Below, piece after piece: positions 54,442 through 63,126 of a stretch of DNA of 64,000 nt (its first letter is position 1; every line of letters starts with the position of its first letter). Below the pieces are notes generated by a model. That model worked only from the letters and a program-made list of their open reading frames with translations. It was not told the origin of the DNA and did no database searches. Origin of the DNA: Nitrospira lenta (GTDB taxonomy: Bacteria; Nitrospirota; Nitrospiria; Nitrospirales; Nitrospiraceae); contig NZ_OUNR01000002.1 in the NCBI RefSeq assembly GCF_900403705.1, positions 26,089 to 90,088 on the forward strand, read 5' to 3'. The position numbers were made by a program, and so were the translations under genes.

Positions 54442-54864
54442 ATGCCGCACTTACTCTCGCTTGCCAAGATCGTCCAATCACTGTTGGAACCGGGCTCCGT
54501 CGTACCAGCCCGCCTGCGCGATCGTTTACCTGAAGACACGGCCCAAGCCGTAGAGCGAGCCCTGCGCGCCCTCGCGGAAGTGGCCAGGCAGCAACATCAC
54601 CAAGCGCGGGCGTCAGGGACCTATGCGGCCCTCCATGAAGAGCAGGATACCCTTCTCGCCGAGATCGCGATTCAGACGCGAGCCGTCAGATCTGACCTCA
54701 CCCTCACGCCCCAGGAAGCCGTCCGCCGGATTCTCTTGATCGTGGGCTTTGCCAGAACAGTTCTGGATAATGATCCACAGCTCGAAGAACAGCTGGGGCC
54801 CGGTGTCGGCGCGTTCTTTGAGAAATTGGACCGAGTGGAATTCAGAGACGGGACCGGCGGCTGA
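54442..54864 (+). CDS. Small helical protein of unknown function (140 aa)
   Basis: Not recognised. AGGAG lies at ideal distance from the ATG. The product is strongly helical (AVERALRALAEVARQQHHQARASG, TPQEAVRRILLIVGFARTVL), soluble and lacks cysteines. It precedes the PEP mutase gene by 119 bases on the same strand. Confidence 0.6.
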   Translation: MPHLLSLAKIVQSLLEPGSVVPARLRDRLPEDTAQAVERALRALAEVARQQHHQARASGTYAALHEEQDTLLAEIAIQTRAVRSDLTLTPQEAVRRILLIVGFARTVLDNDPQLEEQLGPGVGAFFEKLDRVEFRDGTGG

Positions 54865-54983
54865 ACAAGAAGACTCCGCGAGGGTCGACGCCGCAAAAGG
54901 CCGCGTGATTTCTCTCGGGAAAACCGGTATCCTTCCTGACCGATGCCGATACTGTATTCCGGCCGGTACAAGGAAGGAAATCC

Positions 54984-56618
54984 ATGAGCTCGACACCCGG
55001 TCTCAGCACCACCAAGCAGTTTCGCAACCTCCTCCTCTCCGACCAGCTGGAATTCATCTGTGAAGCCCACAACGGTCTGAGCGCCAAGATCGTCCAGGAA
55101 GCCGGCTTTAAAGGCATCTGGGCCAGCGGCCTGTCGATCTCGGCCCAATTCGGCGTGCGCGACAACAACGAAGCCAGTTGGACGCAGGTGCTCGAAACCC
55201 TGGAGTTCATGTCCGACGCGACCACGATTCCAATTCTCCTCGACGGCGATACCGGCTACGGCAACTTCAACAACATGCAGCGCCTCGTCCGCAAGTTGGA
55301 GCAGCGCAAGATCGCCGCGGTCTGCATCGAAGACAAGCTCTTCCCTAAGACGAATAGTTTCATCAAGGGCGACGCCCAACCCATGGCGGATATGCACGAG
55401 TTCTGCGGCAAGATCAAAGCCGGCAAAGACGCGCAGAGCGACCCAAACTTTTCCATCATTGCCCGGGTCGAATCCTTCATCTGCGGCTGGGGGCTCGCCG
55501 AAGCGCTGCGCCGCGCCGAAGCCTATCGCCAAGCCGGCGCCGACGGCATTCTCATCCACAGCGCATTGGCCGTGCCCGATGAAATCCTGGCGTTCAAGCA
55601 GGAATGGGGCAATCGCTGCCCGGTCGTAATCGTGCCGACGAAATACTACGCCACGCCGACCGATGTGTTTCGGCAACACAACTTCTCGATCGTGATCTGG
55701 GCCAACCATCTGCTCCGCAGCTCCGTCACGGCTATGCAGAAGACTGCCCGCACGTTGAAGGAACAGGAACATCTCTTGTCCATCGAAGATAAAGTCGCGC
55801 CGGTGTCGGAAATTTTCCGCCTGCAAAACGCCGCGGAACTGCAAGAGGCCGAAGACCGCTATCTCCCGAGAGGCGCCGAAGATACCTGCGCCATCGTTCT
55901 GGCCGCTTCACGCGGCAGCGAATTGGGCGAACTCACCGAACACCAGCCCAAGACCATGGTCAAGATCCAGGGCACACCCATCCTCACCCACATCGCCGAC
56001 GCCTACAACGCCGTCGGCATCAAAGACATCGTCGTCGTCCGGGGCTACAAAAAAGAAACCGTGAACCTCCCCAATCTCACCTACGTCGACAATGACGAGT
56101 ATGCCGAGACCGGCGAACTCGCTTCCCTGCTCAAAGCGCTCCAGTCGCGCAAAGGCCGCGCACAGCACACCATCGTTTCCTACGGCGACGTACTGTTCAA
56201 CAAATACATTCCCCAGTCTCTCTGCCAGGAGTCGGATGACTGCGTCATCTTCATCGACAGCAACTGGCGTGAACAAAGCCGCTATTCCCGACTCGGCGGC
56301 TTTGCCGAATGCAGCATCCCCAACTCCCGACGGGCCTTCAACGCCAAGGTCTACCTCAAACAGCTCGGCAACAAGATCCCCGAATCCAACACCCACGGCG
56401 TCTGGATGGGTTTCCTCAAGGTCTCCCCGGCCGCCGCCACGCTCATCACCACCATCATTACCGAACTGCTCGCGCAGCCCGGCAATCGCAAAGCCACGAT
56501 TCCTCAACTGTTACAAGAACTCCTCAAGCGCCAGCAGCCCATTCGGGTCCTCTACACCGTCGGGCACTGGCTCGACATCAACAATCTGGAAGATGTGGTG
56601 CAGGCGGGAGAGTTTTAA
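54984..56618 (+). CDS. Phosphoenolpyruvate mutase fused to a nucleotidyltransferase domain
   Basis: Residues 1-290 are a PEP mutase, which rearranges phosphoenolpyruvate to phosphonopyruvate, the entry to phosphonate synthesis. The diagnostic [10 protein letters not shown] (116-125) and DGDTGYG (87-93) distinguish it from isocitrate-lyase relatives. Residues about 303-544 form a nucleotidyltransferase domain with degenerate [20 protein letters not shown] and [13 protein letters not shown]. Fusions of PepM with a CTP:aminoethylphosphonate cytidylyltransferase (PntC type) are known. The usual phosphonopyruvate decarboxylase, needed to pull the unfavourable reaction forward, and the transaminase are not nearby. 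GGAAGG gives a good start. Confidence 0.9.
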   Translation: MSSTPGLSTTKQFRNLLLSDQLEFICEAHNGLSAKIVQEAGFKGIWASGLSISAQFGVRDNNEASWTQVLETLEFMSDATTIPILLDGDTGYGNFNNMQRLVRKLEQRKIAAVCIEDKLFPKTNSFIKGDAQPMADMHEFCGKIKAGKDAQSDPNFSIIARVESFICGWGLAEALRRAEAYRQAGADGILIHSALAVPDEILAFKQEWGNRCPVVIVPTKYYATPTDVFRQHNFSIVIWANHLLRSSVTAMQKTARTLKEQEHLLSIEDKVAPVSEIFRLQNAAELQEAEDRYLPRGAEDTCAIVLAASRGSELGELTEHQPKTMVKIQGTPILTHIADAYNAVGIKDIVVVRGYKKETVNLPNLTYVDNDEYAETGELASLLKALQSRKGRAQHTIVSYGDVLFNKYIPQSLCQESDDCVIFIDSNWREQSRYSRLGGFAECSIPNSRRAFNAKVYLKQLGNKIPESNTHGVWMGFLKVSPAAATLITTIITELLAQPGNRKATIPQLLQELLKRQQPIRVLYTVGHWLDINNLEDVVQAGEF

Positions 56619-56876
56619 GCACAGGAGCCACTTCCAGAACCACTTGGACTACCGTATAAACGAAGTACCGGTTATGTGAAACCATCGCCGTCGACCCAAC
56701 CTCGACTGAACCATCCTGCCAGCCTTACCCCCTGTTCCCCTCGGTCCAAACCACTGCCGCCCCATACGAAGGTACTATTGTGCCGGCTGAATTCCATTCC
56801 GCATAATCCCCACTCCGGCAGACTCAACCATCCTGTCCGGATAGACAATCTCCCCTACGGAATGGAGTCTCCCGCG

Positions 56877-57623
56877 ATGGCTGTCCGCACCACACACACC
56901 GCACCCACGTTATTCATCCTTGGTGTCCTGCTGACAAGCTGCAGCGCCCCTCCGCCTCCCGTCGCCACTCCCGCGCCGGTCAGCCAAGAGGTCCAATTCC
57001 ACACCATGTGGGACGACATCTACGAACGACTCAAACCAGAGATTCAAAACGGCTCCATCATCGTGGAACGAGGAAAGGTCGGCACAACCACGCTCGCGCC
57101 AGCCGATTCACACAAGGTTCGGCATGAGGTCCGCCTCCCCTCGGCCACACAGGCGGCCCATATCGACGGCGCTCCGTTGATCATACCTGCCGACAACACC
57201 ACGGACGCAGCTGCGGCACTCTCCCGTGAGGCCTCTCTCAATGAGTTCATCCGAATCCGGTTATCCGATCGGGTCCTCTTTGCATCCGGAGACGATCGCA
57301 TCAGTGAAGAAGGCACCACCGTTCTCGCGCGGCTCGGCGCGATTCTGCAAGACGAGGCGAATATCCAGATAGCGATTCAGGGACACACTGACAACAAACC
57401 GATCCGAGACCGGCTCCGCCATCGATTCACAGACAATCAGGCCCTGTCTCAGGCCAGAGCCTCGAATGCCGCAGCCATATTGAAGCGCAGCGGAATCCCC
57501 CTCTCGTGGCTGACCCTCCAGTGGTTCGGTGAGAACCAACCTCTTTTGCCGAACGACTCAGAAGAGAGCCGCAAGAAAAACCGCCGCGTCGAAATCCTGA
57601 TTACGCCGAAAGAACATCCGTAA
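56877..57623 (+). CDS. OmpA-family peptidoglycan-binding lipoprotein
   Basis: The signal ends at LLTSC (lipobox). A linker and a central region of unknown fold (about 40-140) lead to a C-terminal OmpA domain: VLFASGDDRISEEGTTVLARLGAIL, IQGHTDNKPI, LSQARASNAAAIL and RRVEIL, which binds diaminopimelate in peptidoglycan. It probably anchors outer membrane to cell wall. The ATG at 56877 follows GGAG; an in-frame ATG five codons upstream is possible. A TPR gene begins four bases after the stop. Confidence 0.88.
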   Translation: MAVRTTHTAPTLFILGVLLTSCSAPPPPVATPAPVSQEVQFHTMWDDIYERLKPEIQNGSIIVERGKVGTTTLAPADSHKVRHEVRLPSATQAAHIDGAPLIIPADNTTDAAAALSREASLNEFIRIRLSDRVLFASGDDRISEEGTTVLARLGAILQDEANIQIAIQGHTDNKPIRDRLRHRFTDNQALSQARASNAAAILKRSGIPLSWLTLQWFGENQPLLPNDSEESRKKNRRVEILITPKEHP

Positions 57624-57627
57624 GCGA

Positions 57628-58596
57628 ATGATCGCAGAGAAACACACCGCCATGTCAGCTCCGCCCCGGTGGGTCCGCAGCATACGCGTCATACTCCTGG
57701 CACTTGCCGTCTTGGGAGTTCCAGTCGGCTGGGTCACGCTCGCATCCCCCGGCACGGAATCAGCCAAGCCGACACGACCAGAAGGCAACCAGCCTGATAC
57801 CGACCCCGCAATCGCGCTGGTTCGTGAAGGCCTCGCGCTTCTGGACAAGAAGAACGCCGGAGGAGCTATCGAGGTCCTAGAGCGCGCGGTCGCCCTTGCC
57901 CCCAACCTCGTCGAGGCGCACTACCAGCTTGGACGGGCCTTTGAGGAAGCGCACAACAGCCGACGAGCCATCACAGAATATGAGACCGTCTCCACCCTAT
58001 CGCCGGATCATCTGGACGCCCATTTTCAGCTCGGCCTGCTCTACGCCCAGCAAGACGACCCGAGCCGAGCCATTCAACCCTTCAGCGCGATTCTTCGCAT
58101 CAATCCGCAACATCCATCCGCACGATACAACCTCGGACTCGTGCTGAAGAAAGTCGGACGACCGGATCAAGCACAACGCCATTTTGAACTCGTCCTGGCA
58201 CAGAATCTGTCTCACGCTGGAGCCCATACCAATCTCGGCAATATCTGGTACGACCGGCAGGATACTCAACGTGCTGTCGCTGAATACCGGGCCGCCCTCC
58301 TTGCCGCGCCTGACCATCTCATGGCTCGCCGCAATCTGGCGATGGTACTGCTGGAACAAGGAGATGTAGACGAAGCCCTGGCCGAGTACGCCCAGGCCAT
58401 GGCCGTCCATCACGGCGACCCTGCGCTGCATGCCGAGTATGCGACACTCTTGCGCCGGGCCGGACGTACGTCGGAAGCAGAACGCGAATATCGCCAAGCC
58501 CTGGCGTATCTACCGAGCACCCCGGAACAGTCTGATCGGCGGACGCAGATTGAAGCTGGCCTTCGGGAACTCTCCACCGCACAGAGTACGCAGTAG
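57628..58596 (+). CDS. Membrane-anchored TPR protein
   Basis: A hydrophobic helix (about 22-40) anchors the protein, followed by about seven TPR units (for example AHYQLGRAFEEAHNSRRAITEYETVSTLSP, ARYNLGLVLKKVGRPDQAQRHFELVLA). The repeats probably scaffold protein contacts in the periplasm. It follows the OmpA-type lipoprotein by four bases, so the two are probably co-translated. The start may instead be a methionine at 57652. Confidence 0.85.
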   Translation: MIAEKHTAMSAPPRWVRSIRVILLALAVLGVPVGWVTLASPGTESAKPTRPEGNQPDTDPAIALVREGLALLDKKNAGGAIEVLERAVALAPNLVEAHYQLGRAFEEAHNSRRAITEYETVSTLSPDHLDAHFQLGLLYAQQDDPSRAIQPFSAILRINPQHPSARYNLGLVLKKVGRPDQAQRHFELVLAQNLSHAGAHTNLGNIWYDRQDTQRAVAEYRAALLAAPDHLMARRNLAMVLLEQGDVDEALAEYAQAMAVHHGDPALHAEYATLLRRAGRTSEAEREYRQALAYLPSTPEQSDRRTQIEAGLRELSTAQSTQ

Positions 58597-58657
58597 TGGC
58601 ATCGCCCTCGCGGGCCGATCGCGCAAACACGGACTTCTTCTGGTGAGGAACTGCGCG

Positions 58658-59743
58658 TTAGGGAGTCTTTTGCTTCACCACGATGGCGCGAAGAAGCGAT
58701 TCGAGCTTGGCTCTGGCATCCTCGCTCGACCCGTTCGACGTCAGCGACGCATGCAGGTCGATCCAGGTGCCCGCCTGCACCCAATGGGCATGCAGATGGG
58801 AATTCGTGATGTTGGGAACCGCACGCTCATAGGCGATCGTCTCCCAGTTGCCCAACCGGCCGAACACCACGCGCTGCGCGTCAGGGAGTCCGTTCTTCTT
58901 GGACACCGTGACCTCGTCCGCCCAGACCTTCTGGAGACCGGGGAACGCCTGGTCGGACTCGAACCATCCGGAGATGATCACCTGTTTGGCATCGTCCCGG
59001 AAATGAAAGTAGCGCGGGTTGGTGGTCGATCCTCCGATCGCACTGTTTGTCAGCGACAAACCGCCGAGAGGAAGACGCATGACCAGGCGGCTCGCCGGAA
59101 CCGTGAGCACGTGTGCCTGTTCGGTCGAGGTAATCTGAAGCGCATCCGAACGCACGGAATGCTCCTGCGTCCCCGACGCACCGGTCTTCCCGGCCGTATG
59201 AGCCGCCCGCTCCAGCATCACCATCGCCTGCTGATTGACCGGATCCGACGCCTCTTGGGACAGGATCGTGAACGACACCAGCAAATCTCCCACCCGCAAC
59301 ATCCCCTGTTTCATTCGCTTGAATTCGCCCGGCTTCGAGTCCCGATCGGTCACCGCATAGTGGTAGCCGAGCCCGGTCGTGCCGGTCATCTCCACCACGG
59401 CCACGTCGGATTCAATCGCTTGCGCCTTGGCCTGCGACGCCGCCTGCTCTACCTTCTTTCGAATCTCCGCAGCCACCGGAAGCACCGCCCCTGAACGGTC
59501 GGACCAGATGGGCGTAAGCAATACTCGAAACGCGGCCCCGCGCTCTGGAACGAAGGCAATCGTCGGCGGAAGCCCATTCGGCGGCTGCGTGACGCTGTCT
59601 TTCCAGGAGACAGGCACATTGAGCTGGAGACTGCCGTGCTGGCCCAGCGCGTAGTCCCGGGACGCCGTCGCTTCGGCAAACGCCGTGGCTGCCGTCAGCA
59701 CGACCCCGAGCACCATCACACATCGAATCACATTGCAACGCAT
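58658..59743 (-). CDS. Exported protein of unknown function (361 aa)
   Basis: The signal peptide ends near AFA. The mature part has two related-looking halves: one with LQLNVPVSWKDSV and VPERGAAFRVLLTPIW, the other with LVMRLPLGGLSL and RDDAKQVIISGWFES. Each half reads as a strand-rich lipocalin- or PsbP-like sandwich. No cysteine is conserved. GGAGGTG lies eight bases before the ATG at 59743. It converges with the TPR gene. I do not recognise the family. Confidence 0.65.
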   Translation of the reverse strand: MRCNVIRCVMVLGVVLTAATAFAEATASRDYALGQHGSLQLNVPVSWKDSVTQPPNGLPPTIAFVPERGAAFRVLLTPIWSDRSGAVLPVAAEIRKKVEQAASQAKAQAIESDVAVVEMTGTTGLGYHYAVTDRDSKPGEFKRMKQGMLRVGDLLVSFTILSQEASDPVNQQAMVMLERAAHTAGKTGASGTQEHSVRSDALQITSTEQAHVLTVPASRLVMRLPLGGLSLTNSAIGGSTTNPRYFHFRDDAKQVIISGWFESDQAFPGLQKVWADEVTVSKKNGLPDAQRVVFGRLGNWETIAYERAVPNITNSHLHAHWVQAGTWIDLHASLTSNGSSEDARAKLESLLRAIVVKQKTP

Positions 59744-60071
59744 CACTGCACCTCCAAGAAATCAGACCCTTCGCCTTTTGTCCGAGGCGGCCAACCACCA
59801 ACAGTACACGAGACCAGTCCTCAAACCCAATCCTTCATTACAGGCCCACGCAGTCACATCAATTGCAGAAAGGTGGCCAGCCGCATGAAGAAGCAGAGGA
59901 ACGGTGAAGCATCCTGTCACATCCGCCTCTCTCCGGATCCTCTGCGACATCGAGAGAATAGACTGTCGCCATACTGAATCACCGCGCCCACGCTCCAAAC
60001 GGCCGATTGAAAACAACCGCACACCTGTACGACAATCACCACATCATTCAAATCGGCGAAAGGATACACTC
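59744..60071. other. Intergenic region between divergent genes
   Basis: These 328 bases show no supported small gene. The promoters of both neighbours must lie here, but no clear boxes were identified. Confidence 0.4.
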
Positions 60072-60488
60072 ATGGAAACTCCCTTGCTCGACACGCCCCC
60101 TGACAATTCGGTCCACAGCTATGTCCCGCTCGGTTATATCGCCGTCTACGATGCCCCATTGAATTGCGATTTCGCCTTCGTCGCCTACAAGGAAACAGAC
60201 AAGGATTCAGGCAACTGGCGGGTGCGCATCCGCTCGACGCAGACAGTGGGAGCTGCCCTTGAAGCTCCGGCGATTGCGAGCAAGGCCAAGGAAACCGACG
60301 CTCAAGGGAAGCCGTTTTTCCTCTGGGGGTACAAGCTCGAACCCAGAGCGACCGATCAACGTCAAATCGAGTTTCGCGTGTATCAGGAAGGCGGGATACC
60401 GAAAGAAGTTGAAATCTTTATCCAGCTGAGGCAATTCGACCAGAGCGCGGACACACCGCAGAGCCTCCGTTTTCCATGGCCGGCATAA
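60072..60488 (+). CDS. Small strand-rich protein of unknown function (138 aa)
   Basis: No signal peptide or cysteine cluster, apart from one Cys near residue 32. The pattern is beta-rich (YIAVYDAPLNCDFAFVAYKETD, NWRVRIRSTQTVG, QIEFRVYQEGGIPKEVEIFIQL), suggesting a small sandwich. The ATG at 60072 gives a compact protein after AAGGAT; the longer upstream frame looks non-coding. Function unknown. Confidence 0.55.
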   Translation: METPLLDTPPDNSVHSYVPLGYIAVYDAPLNCDFAFVAYKETDKDSGNWRVRIRSTQTVGAALEAPAIASKAKETDAQGKPFFLWGYKLEPRATDQRQIEFRVYQEGGIPKEVEIFIQLRQFDQSADTPQSLRFPWPA

Positions 60489-60502
60489 CCCCGGGCCAGG
60501 CG

Positions 60503-61405
60503 TCAGCGTCCCTTCGCGGGCTTCACCAGCCCGCGAAACGTCACCCCATCAGGATAATGCAGGTCGTCCACCAGCCACGTCGTGCCCGATAGTTGCAGCC
60601 GGTACTCCACCACTTTAGAGCGGCCCTCCTCATCGAACCGCACAGGCACCGTCGCGCGTGAACCAACACGCAGAACGGCTCCCACGGTAAAGCTCGACGG
60701 ATACTCCTGTGAATTGGTAAAGGGATCGCCATCGATCACCGGCACCTCATCCCGAGGAATAGGCCGGGCGAAATAGCCGGCGATGGCTCTCGTAAGACTT
60801 TGGGTCAACAGAGAGGCCTTCCGTGCCGCGCTGCCCTTGGTAAAGGCCATGTCTCGCGTCATATGCTGACGCAGAAGCTCAAGCACGGCCGCCTCAGGCG
60901 AGAGCTCCAGATTAGTCCGTCGCACGTGCCACACCACATGATCCAGTCCTAGAAGCGCCCCCTGCTTCGACACCAGATGATAATCGAAGGATCCGTTCAG
61001 ACAGGTCATGCGCCAGGTAAGGACCGGCATGGAGGGCATGCCAAGCGCTCGGGCCGCCCGCCCCGCAGGAGCCGGAAGCCCCCCTTCAAACAGCCCTTCA
61101 GCCGGCATGACGATGAACGTATGTTGCGCCTGCTCGCAGGCCAAGGAATGAGGCGCCGTGACCGCCTTGCCCTCGACCAGAATGGCCTGTCCCGCTAACC
61201 CGGCGTTCTCCAGCACCGTGGTTCCAAGTTTTGCCCATGGCGCCACGCGACCAGATTCAATCAGCCACCGTTCCTGCGGCTGCCACGGCTCAAAAGCCCA
61301 GGCCGATTCGAACACACCGACCAACTGTAGCGCGAGCAGAGCTGTAGCCGTGCAGAAGACAACCGGCAACCACCGACCACAACCGATAGGAATTCCCAAT
61401 GACAC
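60503..61405 (-). CDS. Exported protein of unknown function (DUF3828-like end)
   Basis: The signal peptide ends near AWA. The C-terminal region (VIDGDPFTNSQEYPSSFTVGAVLRVGSRATVPVRF ... WLVDDLHY) resembles DUF3828-type periplasmic domains with an NTF2-like sandwich. The N-terminal part has a CEQAQHTFIVMPAEGLFEG segment and a late LTWRMTCLNG whose cysteines may pair. The start GTG at 61405 has AAGGGG seven bases upstream; a GTG nine codons earlier directly follows the stop of the 24-residue frame. It probably forms an operon with that small gene. Confidence 0.6.
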   Translation of the reverse strand: MSLGIPIGCGRWLPVVFCTATALLALQLVGVFESAWAFEPWQPQERWLIESGRVAPWAKLGTTVLENAGLAGQAILVEGKAVTAPHSLACEQAQHTFIVMPAEGLFEGGLPAPAGRAARALGMPSMPVLTWRMTCLNGSFDYHLVSKQGALLGLDHVVWHVRRTNLELSPEAAVLELLRQHMTRDMAFTKGSAARKASLLTQSLTRAIAGYFARPIPRDEVPVIDGDPFTNSQEYPSSFTVGAVLRVGSRATVPVRFDEEGRSKVVEYRLQLSGTTWLVDDLHYPDGVTFRGLVKPAKGR

Positions 61406-61432
61406 ACCCTCGCCCCTTCTTAGCCCGCCCAC

Positions 61433-61507
61433 TCAAGAGCTTTGCGCATAGAGCGGGGTTCCGAACATGAATGCCGAGAACAACGCGACTACAAGCGCGC
61501 CGTTCAT
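61433..61507 (-). CDS. Tiny signal-peptide-like protein (24 aa)
   Basis: A strong AGAGGAGGG lies seven bases before an ATG that opens 24 codons: a hydrophobic core (ALVVALFSAFMFG) followed by a signal-peptidase-like end YAQSS. No mature domain follows. The stop directly precedes the exported protein's frame (TGA-GTG). It may be a real microprotein, a leader controlling the next gene, or the remnant of a duplicated signal. Confidence 0.5.
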   Translation of the reverse strand: MNGALVVALFSAFMFGTPLYAQSS

Positions 61508-61602
61508 GACAAACCCTCCTCTGTGAAAGACCAAAACACAGCACCCACTCATCGTTGTTTTGCCACTTTCTTCCTCTCTACCTGAACCAGATCGAATAAC
61601 GG

Positions 61603-63126
61603 TTATGCGAGGTCTCGTACAATAGCAAAGTAGCGATCATCGGACATCTTCGTGGCACTGATTTCGACCGGAATGACAGTCCCATCTTTTCGCTGTACCA
61701 ATCGGTTAAAACGCAAGGGCTTGTCATAGCGAACCTGTTCGAGGCGTTGCTGCGCCAAGGCTTTTTCTGCGGGGAGATAGGTGTCCTTCACATGAAGTTG
61801 GAGCAGCTCCTCTCTCGTGTACCCAAACATTTCACAGACCTTCGAATTCACCATCCTAAAATGTCCGTCTAGATCTAAAACAACAATGCCGTCTGAAGCC
61901 TCCTCCATCAAGAGTCGATACTGACGTTCACTTTCTTGTAGCGCCGTTTCTGCTTGCCTGCGCTCAGTAATATCTTGAGCAAACACCAGAACCCCGATCA
62001 CGTTCCCCCGGGCATCACAGTAAGGCACCTTGTCCGTCTGTACCCAGCGCTTTTGGCCCGGCGACGTTTCATAGAGTTCCACAATCCCGAGTTTAGGCAT
62101 ACAGGAGGTAATGACGGCGAGATCATCCTGATGATACTGCTCCGCTTCCTCCGGATAGAGATCATAGGTGGATTGGCCCTCAACCTCCGCCACCGTCCTG
62201 TTGATCGATTCGGCCGCGCGGCGGTTGGCCCGCAGAATACGATTCTGTGAATCCTTGTACCAGACCATGGCGGGAATGAGATCCAGAAGGACCTGTTGCT
62301 CAATCTGCTGCTGCTGAAGCTTCGCTTCCGCCTCTTTTCGCAACGTGATGTCGCGCACAATGCCGCAGATGAACATCTGGTCGCCGAATTTCCATGTGCC
62401 GAGCGACAGCTCGATGGGAAACTCGCTTCCGTCTTTCCTTAAGCCATGCAGTTCGATCGTTGTACCAGCCAGGGGTGACACGCCGGTGGCCTGGACAGGC
62501 TCAAGCTTGAGTCGATGACCCTCCCGGTATCGGGTCGGTATGATGGCGGTCCACGACTGCCCCAGAATCTCACCCTCTGCATGGCCGAAGAGCCGTTCGG
62601 CAGCAGCATTCCATGAGACAATCTTGCCGTCGCCGTCGGCGAGCACAATCCCGTCCGGCGCCGTCTGGACAACATGGCGAAACTGCGCTTCACTCCCACT
62701 CAGAGCTTGCTCGACATGGATCATCTTGAGCACCAACTTCCGCACCTCGACCGCTTGACGGAGAATGAATTTGAGCTCATCCCGGTTGTAGGGTCTGGTG
62801 ATATAGGCAAAGGCGCCCCGACGGAGGGATTCCACGGTGTGACTTTCCTGCGCGGATGCGGTGAGGACAATGACCGGGAGGAGAGGGTCCAATTCCTCCA
62901 GTCCCCGAAGGACCGCGAACCCGCTTAGATCCGGCAGCCCCAGATCCAAAATCACGGCCCCATACGAACCCTGTTCGGCTTCATGCAGCGCCGCCCGTCC
63001 CGACATCACAGTGCGCACTGTATAACCGAGATGACGAAGATGGTCCTCAAGAGCCAGGCAGAGATCCGGATCATCGTCCGCAATGAGGATGGAAGAAACG
63101 TGGGGAGGAACGCGCTCGACGTTCAT
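61603..63126 (-). CDS. Response-regulator receiver fused to three PAS domains, no output domain
   Basis: An N-terminal receiver domain (ILIADDDPDLCLALE, phospho-Asp in VILDLGLPDLSG near residue 61, Lys-like position altered in AYITRPYNR) is followed by three PAS domains at about 140-260, 270-395 and 400-505 with the markers FRHVVQTAPDGIVLADGDG, WYKDSQNRILRANRRAAES and YRLLMEEASDGIVVLDLDGHFR. Each has a following PAC-like segment. The chain ends with the third PAS and has no kinase, GGDEF or DNA-binding domain. It is probably a signalling adaptor or a truncated hybrid kinase. No ribosome binding site is obvious before the ATG. Confidence 0.88.
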   Translation of the reverse strand: MNVERVPPHVSSILIADDDPDLCLALEDHLRHLGYTVRTVMSGRAALHEAEQGSYGAVILDLGLPDLSGFAVLRGLEELDPLLPVIVLTASAQESHTVESLRRGAFAYITRPYNRDELKFILRQAVEVRKLVLKMIHVEQALSGSEAQFRHVVQTAPDGIVLADGDGKIVSWNAAAERLFGHAEGEILGQSWTAIIPTRYREGHRLKLEPVQATGVSPLAGTTIELHGLRKDGSEFPIELSLGTWKFGDQMFICGIVRDITLRKEAEAKLQQQQIEQQVLLDLIPAMVWYKDSQNRILRANRRAAESINRTVAEVEGQSTYDLYPEEAEQYHQDDLAVITSCMPKLGIVELYETSPGQKRWVQTDKVPYCDARGNVIGVLVFAQDITERRQAETALQESERQYRLLMEEASDGIVVLDLDGHFRMVNSKVCEMFGYTREELLQLHVKDTYLPAEKALAQQRLEQVRYDKPLRFNRLVQRKDGTVIPVEISATKMSDDRYFAIVRDLA

